Source: Commensalibacter oyaizuii
GTDB taxonomy: Bacteria > Pseudomonadota > Alphaproteobacteria > Acetobacterales > Acetobacteraceae
DNA length: 42,310 nt
Reading direction: 5' to 3'
Assembly: GCF_029953265.1 (NCBI RefSeq)
Contig: NZ_JASBAO010000002.1
Span: 1 to 42,310, forward strand
The notes under the pieces are model-generated. The model did not search any database. It was not told the DNA's origin and worked only from the letters and a program-made list of their open reading frames with translations. The position numbers and the translations under genes were made by a program. Shown here in pieces: positions 31,877-41,451 of the stretch (the stretch's first letter is position 1; every line of letters starts with the position of its first letter).

Positions 31877-33586
31877 GTGAACACCACCTTAAAACGTATA
31901 TTATGGCTTTTAGCTTGTTTGTTAATAAGTGTTTTTTGCTTTATTTTTATTACTAACAATAAAGCGCTGTTGGCTGCATTATTAATCGTTTGTTTGATTG
32001 TTGCGATTATATCTTGGGTTAAACTAGGAAAAGTTTCTCATGACTTACAAACCAATGATAAATTAAATGATATTATAGATAAACTGCCTTCCTCGGCTTA
32101 TCGTCGACCTATTATATTAACTTATCAAAATAGTGAGCAAAGCCTATTTTGTATCGATGACCGTATTCGACAAACAGATCATGGATTTTATATTTTTTTA
32201 AAATATCTTAATGAAATTGATGATGTTGTAGAAGCTCTCTTAATAGCACGGCCAAGTTGGCGTAATCAAATCAGCACGTTAATGATTACTTTGCCTGAAC
32301 AACAAAGTGACAAGGCTGCTTTGATGGGGCAATTACATGAGTATTTTTATCAAGTAAGCCGTATAAAAAAACTTACCAAATCTAATATTAACTCCTTAAT
32401 TGTAACATGTTTAGAGGGTGTCCAAAGTCCTTGGTTTGAGGTGGTTGCTCTTGATCAAAAGCTAACTGTTTGGACAAACGGTCAAACACCAGTTCATTAT
32501 AAAGACTGGATTGTTAATAGCCAAGTTTCAGAAAAAAGAAAAAGACTATTTCAAATCTTACATATTAATGCTTGGCTACAATGGTTCAACCACAATGTTG
32601 TTCAAGAATATATTAATAACGAACCAGACTATATGTATGTTCCACCCACTTCAATAGGAATGATTTTTACCTCTGTAGAGGTTAAAGATAATAATCTATG
32701 GGAACAATGGGTAAAAGAAAAAATTAGCCTTCCTAGAGTTGATCGATCTGTCAATAAAGAGAATACGATTTTGTTGCCAGATTTTATGATTCGTTTATTG
32801 CCCCATCAATCAGGCTATCATCCTATTACCAAGGCTATCACGTATGCTATAGGATTGGTTTGTATTTTCTTAGGAAGCTCTTTTTTAGGGGCATACGTTA
32901 ACAACAAACATTTATTAAGATCTATTAGTCACGATATTAATCGTTTTTATCAAATACCTAATGTTAAAGAAGGGGACAAAAAAGATGCATTTATTCAATT
33001 ACAAAAAGATGCAGCGCTTTTAGATCAGTATTATCGGGATGGTATTCCTTTATATTTAGATATGGGTTTATATATGGGTGAGGGAATTATGCCCCCCTTG
33101 TTGAAGGCTATTAACAGTTATAACCCTCCTAAATTTGTTCCATCATCAGTGTCTCCTAAGCCAGAAGGACTTATTAATTTTGATAGTATGGCACTATTTG
33201 ATGTTGGAAAATCAGTTTTAAAACCTGGATCAACAAAAATATTAATTAAAGCATTATTACAAATAAAAGCAAAACCAGGGTGGCTAATTCTTATTACTGG
33301 ACATACAGATTCCACAGGTAATGAAGAATTAAACCAAGAGTTATCAAGAGAAAGAGCAGAGGCTGTTCAAAACTGGATGGTACAAAATAGTGATATTCCA
33401 TCCACCTGCTTTGCCGTTCAAGGTGAAGGTTCCAAACAGCCTATTGCCGATAATTCAACTGATGCGGGGCGAGCAGCTAATCGCAGAGTTGAAGTTCGCT
33501 TGATCCTAGATAAGTCGTCTGCATGTCGAATGATATCTAAAGGATCAAGCGATCATCAAGTGTCGCCCAACCAAGGCGACAAATGA
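31877..33586 (+). CDS. TagL-like T6SS protein with OmpA-type domain
   Basis: 569-aa inner-membrane protein. Two N-terminal helices (about 8-26 and 30-47), a cytoplasmic segment, a third helix (AITYAIGLVCIFLGSSFLGAY, about residue 320) and a C-terminal periplasmic OmpA-like domain. That domain shows the peptidoglycan-binding signature: FDVGKSVLKPGS, ITGHTDSTGNEELNQELSRE, AVQNWM and NRRVEVRL. It should anchor the TssJLM channel to the cell wall, as TagL does in systems with a short TssL. Start is GTG, supported by AGGAG ten bases upstream. Confidence 0.87.
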   Translation: MNTTLKRILWLLACLLISVFCFIFITNNKALLAALLIVCLIVAIISWVKLGKVSHDLQTNDKLNDIIDKLPSSAYRRPIILTYQNSEQSLFCIDDRIRQTDHGFYIFLKYLNEIDDVVEALLIARPSWRNQISTLMITLPEQQSDKAALMGQLHEYFYQVSRIKKLTKSNINSLIVTCLEGVQSPWFEVVALDQKLTVWTNGQTPVHYKDWIVNSQVSEKRKRLFQILHINAWLQWFNHNVVQEYINNEPDYMYVPPTSIGMIFTSVEVKDNNLWEQWVKEKISLPRVDRSVNKENTILLPDFMIRLLPHQSGYHPITKAITYAIGLVCIFLGSSFLGAYVNNKHLLRSISHDINRFYQIPNVKEGDKKDAFIQLQKDAALLDQYYRDGIPLYLDMGLYMGEGIMPPLLKAINSYNPPKFVPSSVSPKPEGLINFDSMALFDVGKSVLKPGSTKILIKALLQIKAKPGWLILITGHTDSTGNEELNQELSRERAEAVQNWMVQNSDIPSTCFAVQGEGSKQPIADNSTDAGRAANRRVEVRLILDKSSACRMISKGSSDHQVSPNQGDK

Positions 33587-33613
33587 CTGTATAGTAAATC
33601 AAGGAGTAATAAA

Positions 33614-34105
33614 ATGGCTATACCTTTATATTTATGGTTAAAAGATGATGGTGGAGCTGATATTAAAGGATCAGTTAATGTTCAAAAACGCGAAGGCAGT
33701 ATTGAAGTTGTTGCTTTTGATCACAGTGTATATATTCCAACCGATAATAATACAGGTAAATTAACAGGCACTCGTACTCATAAACCTGTTATTTTTAGAA
33801 AAGAAGTTGATTCTTCTACGCCCTATTTATACAAAGCTGTTACTACAGGGCAAACTTTAAAATCAGCTGAGTTTAAATGGTATCGTATTAATGATGCAGG
33901 CCAAGAAGTTGAATACTTCAATACTAAATTAGAAACTGTAAAGTTGGTTCGTGTATCTCCATTAATGTACGATATTAAAGATCCTTCCAAAGAAAAACAT
34001 AATCATTTAGAAGAAATTGAACTCCGTTATAAAAAAATTATTTGGACGTTTAAAGACGGAAATATTATTCACTCTGATGATTGGGATGAGCGTCCACAAT
34101 CTTAA
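33614..34105 (+). CDS. hcp: T6SS tube protein Hcp (TssD)
   Basis: 163-aa Hcp, which forms the hexameric rings of the expelled tube. Landmarks: MAIPLYLWLKDDGGADIKGS, GSIEVVAFDHSVY, HKPVIFRKEVDSSTPYLYKA, the TLKSAEFKWYRI block and the C-terminal EIELRYKKIIWTFKDGNI. A strong AAGGAG ribosome binding site and a hairpin directly downstream fit a highly expressed gene. Confidence 0.97.
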   Translation: MAIPLYLWLKDDGGADIKGSVNVQKREGSIEVVAFDHSVYIPTDNNTGKLTGTRTHKPVIFRKEVDSSTPYLYKAVTTGQTLKSAEFKWYRINDAGQEVEYFNTKLETVKLVRVSPLMYDIKDPSKEKHNHLEEIELRYKKIIWTFKDGNIIHSDDWDERPQS

Positions 34106-34137
34106 TAATCATTACATAATTTAAATTATGAATGAGT

Positions 34138-34177
34138 AAAGTGCTGTTATATTATTTTTTTAATATAACAGCACTTT
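34138..34177 (+). terminator. Hairpin terminator after hcp
   Basis: Perfect 17-bp inverted repeat (34138-34154 and 34161-34177; core AGTGCTGTTATATTA) with a six-base T loop and a short T run at the 3' side. It lies 32 bases after the hcp stop. It probably terminates part of the transcripts, raising hcp mRNA relative to tssH, and may protect hcp mRNA ends. Confidence 0.75.
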
Positions 34178-34237
34178 TATACCTTCAAAAAACCTATAAA
34201 TTTTTAATAACATTTTATAATGATGAGAGATTATTAA

Positions 34238-36997
34238 ATGGACAACTCTACAGCCTCTTTGTTACGCCGTTTAAATCCATATTGTGCCAAAGCCTTAGAG
34301 GCAGCAGCATCTCTTTGTCAGACAAGAGCTCATGCAGAAATAACAATAGAGCATTGGTTATTAAAATTATTAGAAGAGGGGGAAGGTGATATTACTGTTA
34401 TTGCCAGGCGTTATGAATGGGATTTAGAAGAACTGTGGAGAAATCTTCTTTCTTACCTTGATGGTTTATCTCATTCTATTCAAACGCGCCCTCAATTATC
34501 GAAAGAAATTATCTCATTATTACAAGCCTCTTGGCTTATTACTTCATTAGAAGAAAATACAGAGAGCATTCGTTCTTGTCATATTTTACAAGCGTTAATG
34601 AATCAGCCAGAATGGCTAAGGGCATCTAGTACATGGCCTTTGTTAAGCTTAAGAGCAGTACAATTACAACGTTTACGCCCCCTATTGGATGAGCAGTCTG
34701 ATGAACGTGACGAAATACAGAATAGAGCTGAGCTAAACTTTGTTTCTTCTCCTACAGAAACATTAGAGAAAACAAAAGAGGCAACAAGTAAAACAAAAGC
34801 CTCTAATGATGATGCTTACCAACAAATTTTAGATAAATTTACGACCGATGTCACAAAAAATGCCAAAGAGGGAAAAATAGATCCTATTTTTGGTAGAGAT
34901 AAAGAAATTCGCCAAATGGTTGATATTTTAACGCGTAGACGTAAAAATAATCCTATTTTGGTAGGAGAACCTGGTGTAGGTAAAACAGCTCTTGTTGAAG
35001 GATTAGCTTTACGAATTGCAGAAGGAAATGTTCCAACAGCATTAAAAAATGTAAGTCTACGAACGCTTGATATTGGGTTGTTACAAGCAGGTGCAGGCGT
35101 TAAAGGTGAATTCGAACAGCGGTTAAAAAATATTATTGAAGCTGTCCAACGTTCATCCAATCCAGTTCTATTATTTATTGATGAAGCACATACAATTATT
35201 GGTGCAGGAAATCAGGCTGGTGGCTCTGATGCTGCTAATCTATTAAAACCTGCATTGGCACGTGGTGAATTGAGAACGATTGCTGCAACAACATGGTCAG
35301 AATACAAGCAATATTTTGAAAAAGATGCTGCTTTAGAAAGACGCTTTCAGATTGTTAAAGTAGACGAACCAAACGATGAGCAAGCATGCCTCATGCTACG
35401 TGGATTAAAAGAACATTATATGAAATATCATAATGTTCATATTCAAGATCCTGCTGTTAAAGCTGCTGTTACTTTATCAAGACGTTATTTAACAGGTCGG
35501 CAACTTCCAGACAAAGCCGTTGATTTATTAGATACAGCCAGTGCCAGAGTGCGTATGAGCCTAGATACGCTTCCTGAGATTATTGTACAAATCAAAGCGA
35601 AAATCGCAGCTTATGAATTAGAGTATGAAGCAATAGAAAATGATCTTCAATTTTCCCCAGACACTTTTCATGACCGTTTAAAAGAAATAAATGAACAAAA
35701 AAAATTATTGCAAAATAAGTTAAAAAATCTGACTTCTCAGTTTGAAAAAGAAAAAGAAGCTATTCAAAAGATTATTGATTTGCGTCAAAAGAAAATTGCT
35801 TATGAAAATAAGAAACAAGAAATTATGTCTTTACATGGAGAGTCAATTGAAGAACAGGTCATAATTCAACAAAAAATCCAAAGCTTAATGCAAGAAATGA
35901 ATAACCTTGATATAGATAAAGAAGAAATTATTAATCTTCAACAACAATTAACAACAATTCAAGATAATAATCCTTTAATTTCTCTTGATGTTACTGAATA
36001 TATGGTTGCTACAGTCATTGCAGACTGGACAGGTATTCCGTTAAATAGCCTTTTAAAAGATGAGCAAACCAATTTATTAGAGCTAGAAAACACGCTGGGA
36101 AAAACCGTTATCGGACAAGACCATGCTTTAAATGAGTTAGCCAAAAAAATTCGTGCTGCAAAAACAGGACTAACTTCTGATAAAGGCCCATTAGGAGTAT
36201 TTTTACTAGTTGGCCCCAGTGGCGTTGGTAAGACAGAAACAGCTTTAACATTATCTAATATGTTATTTGCAGGTGAAAAATCACTGATTACAATTAATTT
36301 GTCAGAATACCAAGAGGCTCACACTGTATCACAATTAAAGGGTTCCCCTCCAGGTTATGTTGGATATGGTCAAGGAGGTGTTCTAACAGAAGCAGTTCGT
36401 AAAAATCCGTATAGTATTGTTTTATTAGATGAAGTTGAAAAAGCGCATAAGGATGTTCTAAATCTTTTTTACCAAGTCTTTGATCGTGGTTTTATGAGAG
36501 ATGGTGAAGGACGTGAAATTGATTTTAGGAACTGTGTTGTCTTAATGACCTCTAATTTAGGCAGTGAACATATGATGACACTGCTTGATGAACAACCAGA
36601 AGCAACGATTGGAGAATTGCACGAGTTAATCCGTCCTATCTTAAAAGACCATTTCCAAGCAGCATTACTGGCTCGTTTTCAAACAATTATTTATCGCCCT
36701 TTATCTGCCACAGCAATGCGACAAATTGTTGAGATTAAATTTAAAGAGGTCATTAAACGTTTGATGACCCACTATAAAATAGAATGCGTTATCCAAGATA
36801 GCTTGTATGATATGATTGTAGAGGCTTGCTTGTTACCAGATACGGGGGCAAGGAATATTGACAGTTTGCTAGATCAACAAATCCTGCCTATTTTGTCTCA
36901 AAATCTATTACAGCAACTGGCGGATAAGAAAAAAATATCCTCTGTTTCATTAGAGTATAATGATGAAGAGGGAATTATGATGTCTTTTAATGGTTAA
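34238..36997 (+). CDS. tssH: T6SS sheath-recycling ATPase TssH (ClpV)
   Basis: 919-aa AAA+ unfoldase that disassembles contracted sheath. The N-domain (about 1-150, [20 protein letters not shown]) should bind TssC. The first AAA module has Walker A GEPGVGKT (243-250) and Walker B LLFIDEAH (311-318). A coiled-coil middle domain (about 450-575) is followed by the second AAA module with GPSGVGKT (659-666) and [11 protein letters not shown]. Both modules look intact. The start uses GAGAG upstream. Followed by a hairpin. Confidence 0.97.
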   Translation: MDNSTASLLRRLNPYCAKALEAAASLCQTRAHAEITIEHWLLKLLEEGEGDITVIARRYEWDLEELWRNLLSYLDGLSHSIQTRPQLSKEIISLLQASWLITSLEENTESIRSCHILQALMNQPEWLRASSTWPLLSLRAVQLQRLRPLLDEQSDERDEIQNRAELNFVSSPTETLEKTKEATSKTKASNDDAYQQILDKFTTDVTKNAKEGKIDPIFGRDKEIRQMVDILTRRRKNNPILVGEPGVGKTALVEGLALRIAEGNVPTALKNVSLRTLDIGLLQAGAGVKGEFEQRLKNIIEAVQRSSNPVLLFIDEAHTIIGAGNQAGGSDAANLLKPALARGELRTIAATTWSEYKQYFEKDAALERRFQIVKVDEPNDEQACLMLRGLKEHYMKYHNVHIQDPAVKAAVTLSRRYLTGRQLPDKAVDLLDTASARVRMSLDTLPEIIVQIKAKIAAYELEYEAIENDLQFSPDTFHDRLKEINEQKKLLQNKLKNLTSQFEKEKEAIQKIIDLRQKKIAYENKKQEIMSLHGESIEEQVIIQQKIQSLMQEMNNLDIDKEEIINLQQQLTTIQDNNPLISLDVTEYMVATVIADWTGIPLNSLLKDEQTNLLELENTLGKTVIGQDHALNELAKKIRAAKTGLTSDKGPLGVFLLVGPSGVGKTETALTLSNMLFAGEKSLITINLSEYQEAHTVSQLKGSPPGYVGYGQGGVLTEAVRKNPYSIVLLDEVEKAHKDVLNLFYQVFDRGFMRDGEGREIDFRNCVVLMTSNLGSEHMMTLLDEQPEATIGELHELIRPILKDHFQAALLARFQTIIYRPLSATAMRQIVEIKFKEVIKRLMTHYKIECVIQDSLYDMIVEACLLPDTGARNIDSLLDQQILPILSQNLLQQLADKKKISSVSLEYNDEEGIMMSFNG

Positions 36998-37005
36998 ATA
37001 GAACA

Positions 37006-37040
37006 TATTAAGATGTAATAATTACAGTTACATCTTAATA
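37006..37040 (+). terminator. Hairpin terminator after tssH
   Basis: Arms 37006-37018 and 37028-37040 (TATTAAGATGTAA and its complement) form a 13-bp stem with a nine-base loop, followed by TTATTTCTTTAT. It is nine bases beyond the tssH stop, so it likely separates the tss operon from the PAAR gene. Confidence 0.6.
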
Positions 37041-37097
37041 ATTATTTCTTTATGTTAATACAATATTTGTAACATTAATATGAACAGGTTTTTTACA

Positions 37098-37367
37098 ATG
37101 GCAAAACCATTAATCCGCCTTGGAGATATGACCACGCATGGTGGTAAAGTTATTAATGGATTTACGGATTATACAATCCAGGGAATTCCTGTGGCTGGGG
37201 TTGGACATATGACGGTTTGCCCTTTGTGCAAAGGTGCATTTCCAATTATACAAGGATATAATGGATTAACGGTCAATGGCATTCCTGTGGCTTTAAATGG
37301 ACACTCGACTGCTTGCGGGGCAAAACTTATCGCTTCCCAAACGGAGGAGGTTGTTGACGAAAGCTAA
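37098..37367 (+). CDS. PAAR-domain spike tip protein
   Basis: 89-aa PAAR protein that sharpens the VgrG trimer. Repeats typical of the family: PLIRLGDMTTHGGKVING, GIPVAGVGHMTVCPLCKG, the GLTVNGIPVALNGHSTACG block. His and Cys residues for zinc binding are visible. I prefer ATG 37098, which has an AGG about ten bases upstream, over ATG 37080, which has none. It carries no toxin extension. It is the only PAAR in the window, so it probably serves both VgrGs. Confidence 0.93.
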   Translation: MAKPLIRLGDMTTHGGKVINGFTDYTIQGIPVAGVGHMTVCPLCKGAFPIIQGYNGLTVNGIPVALNGHSTACGAKLIASQTEEVVDES

Positions 37368-37480
37368 CTTTATCATTCCTTTAATGCGTTTTCTAATTTA
37401 CGGGTTGCGATAATTTCTTTTAAGGAATATTTTGATAATATAATAATATAGACATATTAATGACTTATAGGGGCAAATAC

Positions 37481-40039
37481 ATGGGGATATTTGACGTTGT
37501 GGATGATGCAACGAAGGCTCTTCTTACTGGAAAAGGGTTCGGTGTCTCTGGTGCTGGCCATAACCGCTATCATCTCTCTATTACAGGCTGTCATTCTGAT
37601 ATTGATATTCAGGACTTTCATGGGGTTGAAAAACTCAGTGAGCCTTTTTCTTATCAAATCCGTTTTACCTCTATCGATCCGACCATCACTCCTCAAGATG
37701 TCTTAAACTGCCCTGCTAAGTTTTTCTTTCAATCCCCTTCTGATTTAGAGCCTCAAAGGCGGGTCTATGGTGTTATTACAGGGTTTTCGAAACTTGGCAG
37801 TTCCAAAGACCAGACCTTCTATCAAGTCACCTTAGAGCCCCGTTTGGCTTTGTTACGCAAAACCCAATATACCTCCATCTTTCAAAATCAATCTATTCCT
37901 CAAATTGTTGAAAAAGTGCTTAGGGATCGTCATGGGTTTGAAGGTCAGGATTTCCATTTTGATCTTACCCATACTTACCCTGCTCATGAGCAGGATATGC
38001 AATATAAAGAAACCGATTATGACTTTATCGCGCGTAAGCTTGCGTGGGATGGCATTTGGTATCGCTTTGATATGGATAGCAGGCTTGATCTTGATGTAAT
38101 CGTATTCTCCGACGATCAAAGCAAATATGTGTTTGGCAATAGTCTTCCTGTAAGATCTCCAGCAGGATCTGGCATGAATGATAAAGGCATTCTTTCTGTT
38201 TGGGGCTTAGAAGTTCATCATCAAGTGGTGCAAGCAGGGGCAAAGGTTAAGGATTATAACTATAGAACCGCCAATGCGACACAGAACAGCGAGACGGATA
38301 GTTGGCAGCCCGATAATACCACTTACGGAGTTCCCTATCATTATGGGGATCGGTATTTAGAACGCGGCACAGACATAGACCCCGAAATAGAAACGGGGTC
38401 TTTTCATGCCAGGCTGCATAATGAACGGTATAAAAATAATAAGATCAGAATTACAGGCTTTACCAATGATCCCTCCCTTTATCCTGGGAAGGTTTTAGAT
38501 CTTGAAGGAGGGTCAACAGACCCTGCGTTAAAAGATGGGTTCCTCATTGTCTCTACGACTAATTCAGGCTCAAGGAATGGCAAATATGAGATGTCCTTTG
38601 AAGCCATTCCTTATCGTGATCAAATAGGGTTTAGACCTAAACTTCTGACCAGACCCCATATTGCAGGAACCATTCCAGCCAGGGTAAGCAGCACAGAGAA
38701 GTTTGATACTTACAGTCATATTGACGAGATGGGACGCTATAAGGTTCAATTCGACTTTGACTTAGACACATGGGACAAGGGCAAAGAAAGCCTGTGGGTT
38801 AGATTAGCCAAGCCCTATAGTGGGGGAACCTATGGCTTTCACTGGCCGTTATTAGACGGCACAGAGGTCGCCATTGCCTTTGAAGATGGCGACCCTGATA
38901 GACCCTATATTGCTTATGCCTTGCATGATTCAGCCAATGGCGACCACGTCACCATCCAAAATTACAAAAGAAACGTTCTAAGAACGCCATCCAACAATAA
39001 GCTTAGAATGGAGGATGAACGGGGTAAGGAGCACATTAAGCTCTCTACCGAATACGGAGGCAAGACCCAGCTCAATCTGGGACACCTTGTGGATAGTTCC
39101 AGACAGCAACGTGGGGAAGGCTTCGAACTTCGAACTGACAAGTGGGGCGCGATTAGAGCCAATAACGGGATCTTTATCAGTGCAGATGGACGACAAAAGG
39201 CGAGTTCTAGTCAGCTGGATATGATCGAAGCAACTGGACAGCTCAGTAGTGCGCTTAATCAAGCCAAGCAGCTTAAAGATGCAGCGGATGCGTCAAAGGC
39301 GACAGGGTTAGATACTTCAAACCTCATGAGCTTGATTGAAGGAGCGATCTCAATGCTCCAACAAGCAAGTGTCCTCATCTCCGCCCCCGCAGGCATTGCT
39401 CAGACCACGCCCTCTACGATCCAGCATAATGCGGGACGCAACGTCATCACCACAGCTGGTAAAGACGCAAGCCTTAACGCCAAAAACAACGTCACCCTCG
39501 CTGCATCAAATGAAATCTCCCTCTTTGCCCATAACAAAGACCTCAGAGCCGTCGCAGGTTACGGCAAAGTCGAACTACAGGCTCAACAAAACCAAATGAA
39601 CCTTGATGCCAAGCAGGATATCCAAATTACATCCCATGACGGGAAACTAACCCTCTATTCACCCACAGAGATTAACCTTGTTTGCGGGAAGAATAGCTTT
39701 ATCCATATGAACCCAGACCAAGTCATCATCAATGCACCAGACCATATCATCGAAAGAACAGCCGTGGTGATGAAGCAAAATCCAGGATCAATGCCACTCA
39801 ATATTCCGCCTTTGCCAGAACCTATTGGGAACTATGATGAAATGTTTGTGATTAAGGATCAAGAAGGAAATCCTAAACCCTATTACAAATATAAAATTGT
39901 GACAGGAGACGGGGAAATTATTCGAGGCGTTACCAATGCTAAAGGCGAAACGGCCAGAGTAGAAACTAGTACAAACAAGACCAAAATAGATATTTATAAA
40001 CATCATGGTAACGATCAAAATTCTGAAAATAATCAGTAA
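37481..40039 (+). CDS. vgrG: T6SS spike protein VgrG2 with transthyretin-like tail
   Basis: 852-aa VgrG. Residues 1 to about 700 are nearly identical to VgrG1 (gp27-like, gp5-like OB, DUF2345-like region). The two diverge near MNLDAKQDIQITSHDG, and after the shared PGSMP motif this copy adds about 70 residues: EMFVIKDQEGNPKPYYKYKI, GEIIRGVTNAKGETARVE (encoded at 39839-40036). That pattern fits a transthyretin-like domain, which in other VgrGs binds phospholipase effectors. I chose ATG 37481, with AGGGG upstream and exact alignment to VgrG1, over ATG 37460. The lipase-like gene follows directly. Confidence 0.95.
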   Translation: MGIFDVVDDATKALLTGKGFGVSGAGHNRYHLSITGCHSDIDIQDFHGVEKLSEPFSYQIRFTSIDPTITPQDVLNCPAKFFFQSPSDLEPQRRVYGVITGFSKLGSSKDQTFYQVTLEPRLALLRKTQYTSIFQNQSIPQIVEKVLRDRHGFEGQDFHFDLTHTYPAHEQDMQYKETDYDFIARKLAWDGIWYRFDMDSRLDLDVIVFSDDQSKYVFGNSLPVRSPAGSGMNDKGILSVWGLEVHHQVVQAGAKVKDYNYRTANATQNSETDSWQPDNTTYGVPYHYGDRYLERGTDIDPEIETGSFHARLHNERYKNNKIRITGFTNDPSLYPGKVLDLEGGSTDPALKDGFLIVSTTNSGSRNGKYEMSFEAIPYRDQIGFRPKLLTRPHIAGTIPARVSSTEKFDTYSHIDEMGRYKVQFDFDLDTWDKGKESLWVRLAKPYSGGTYGFHWPLLDGTEVAIAFEDGDPDRPYIAYALHDSANGDHVTIQNYKRNVLRTPSNNKLRMEDERGKEHIKLSTEYGGKTQLNLGHLVDSSRQQRGEGFELRTDKWGAIRANNGIFISADGRQKASSSQLDMIEATGQLSSALNQAKQLKDAADASKATGLDTSNLMSLIEGAISMLQQASVLISAPAGIAQTTPSTIQHNAGRNVITTAGKDASLNAKNNVTLAASNEISLFAHNKDLRAVAGYGKVELQAQQNQMNLDAKQDIQITSHDGKLTLYSPTEINLVCGKNSFIHMNPDQVIINAPDHIIERTAVVMKQNPGSMPLNIPPLPEPIGNYDEMFVIKDQEGNPKPYYKYKIVTGDGEIIRGVTNAKGETARVETSTNKTKIDIYKHHGNDQNSENNQ

Positions 40040-40056
40040 AATAAAGAAAGAACAAG

Positions 40057-41451
40057 ATGCCAGGAATTGATGACAACCAACCAGGTCAAAAAAGTAATAA
40101 TCAGCCCGAAAACACGAATGCTGCGACAAATAATCAAAAGAACTCACAAGTTGAGGTGATTATAAAAAGCTTAACAGTGAATATCTTTTTTGATGGCACG
40201 TTGAATAATATGTATAACTCTGATTTACGCACAAAGCCTGATCCTAGTGCAGCAGATATTGCTTTACAAAAAAAGCTAGTCAAACCCAAAACCAGCTACG
40301 CCAATGATTTATCCAATGTCGCATTATTGTTCAAAGCTTGTTCTAAAAGTGAAAATGTTATTGAAAGAATATATATCCAAGGGTCTGGATCTTCTATGTA
40401 TGAAAAGGATAGCACCCCAGGAATGGCGTTTTCTTATGGGGAAACAGGGGTTTATGCCAGAGTCAGTGAAGCGTTAAAATTATTAAAAAATGCTATTGTC
40501 AATGCTAAAAAGCAGGGAAGTATAGAAGTCACTGTTAATGTTTTTGGATTTAGCCGTGGTTCTTTTTTTGCGCGTTATTTTTGTGCGGAACTGGCCAAAA
40601 CCAATAAAGAGATTCAAATTAATTTTGTAGGGCTTTATGACACGGTTTCTTCTTATGGAATGATTGGGCATTATGATAATGTCAAACCCTTTGATCTGAA
40701 TATTGGTTCCAAACAAGTCTCAGGGCGTATTATTCATTTTACAGCGCAAAATGATTATCGGTATCATTTTCCTTTAACCCATATTAATACCGCCATTGGT
40801 GATGGTATTGGGTTTGAATGCAGCTTTCCAGGGGCACATTCGGATATTGGGGGTGGATATACGGCCAATGCAAGTGAAGATGTGTATTTATCGACTTTAA
40901 AAGAACATCCTCAATATTATACAGATGAGATTTATTGGGGGTGGTTTCAAGAACAAGGTTATTATAGAGGCAACCCTCAAAGTAAAAATATTAATGAAAG
41001 AGGACAATTTTACCTTGAAACGGTAACAGATTCTGATGCACCGATGGCTTTTAATTTTATTGATCTTGTTTATGGAAAGCGTAATGTTCCCTATAAGGAC
41101 TATCAATTTATCTTGGCTAATGGCATGAAAAAAATCGCAGAAAAAGAAGGGTTAAAGTTTGAAGGAGATGGAATAGATGCATTTAATGATAATATTGCTG
41201 AGATGCAGCAACATTCTATCCTTAAAATACTCGATCAATATATCTGCCAATATTTATTGGATCATTACACAGAATCTGGATTACACCAAATTGAGTTAGC
41301 TCAATCTGGATTATCCCCTGAGCAGCAAAAACAGCTTTATAACTATTATATCCATAATTCTTTAGTTCCAGGGGATATTATCCACGGTGCTGGGGGATTA
41401 TATAACCAAACCAATCCCCCAAGAAGAGCAGAGATTAACGATAATGCGTAA
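40057..41451 (+). CDS. DUF2235 lipase-like T6SS effector (Tle type)
   Basis: 464-aa alpha/beta hydrolase of the DUF2235 group, which includes T6SS phospholipase effectors. After a polar tail (1-33) come the strand VNIFFDGTLNN (41-51), the nucleophile elbow GFSRG (164-168, Ser166), GLYDTVSSYG (Asp195) and FPGAHSDIGGGY with His261, giving a plausible Ser-Asp-His triad. No signal peptide, as expected for injected cargo. It lies 17 bases behind vgrG2 and overlaps the next gene by eight bases. Likely attacks membrane phospholipids of target cells; substrate position is not readable from sequence. Confidence 0.88.
   Translation: MPGIDDNQPGQKSNNQPENTNAATNNQKNSQVEVIIKSLTVNIFFDGTLNNMYNSDLRTKPDPSAADIALQKKLVKPKTSYANDLSNVALLFKACSKSENVIERIYIQGSGSSMYEKDSTPGMAFSYGETGVYARVSEALKLLKNAIVNAKKQGSIEVTVNVFGFSRGSFFARYFCAELAKTNKEIQINFVGLYDTVSSYGMIGHYDNVKPFDLNIGSKQVSGRIIHFTAQNDYRYHFPLTHINTAIGDGIGFECSFPGAHSDIGGGYTANASEDVYLSTLKEHPQYYTDEIYWGWFQEQGYYRGNPQSKNINERGQFYLETVTDSDAPMAFNFIDLVYGKRNVPYKDYQFILANGMKKIAEKEGLKFEGDGIDAFNDNIAEMQQHSILKILDQYICQYLLDHYTESGLHQIELAQSGLSPEQQKQLYNYYIHNSLVPGDIIHGAGGLYNQTNPPRRAEINDNA

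Noticed and set aside
34132-34389. 85-codon frame across the hcp-tssH gap
   Set aside because: It crosses the terminator hairpin and the tssH start in another frame and has no ribosome binding site.
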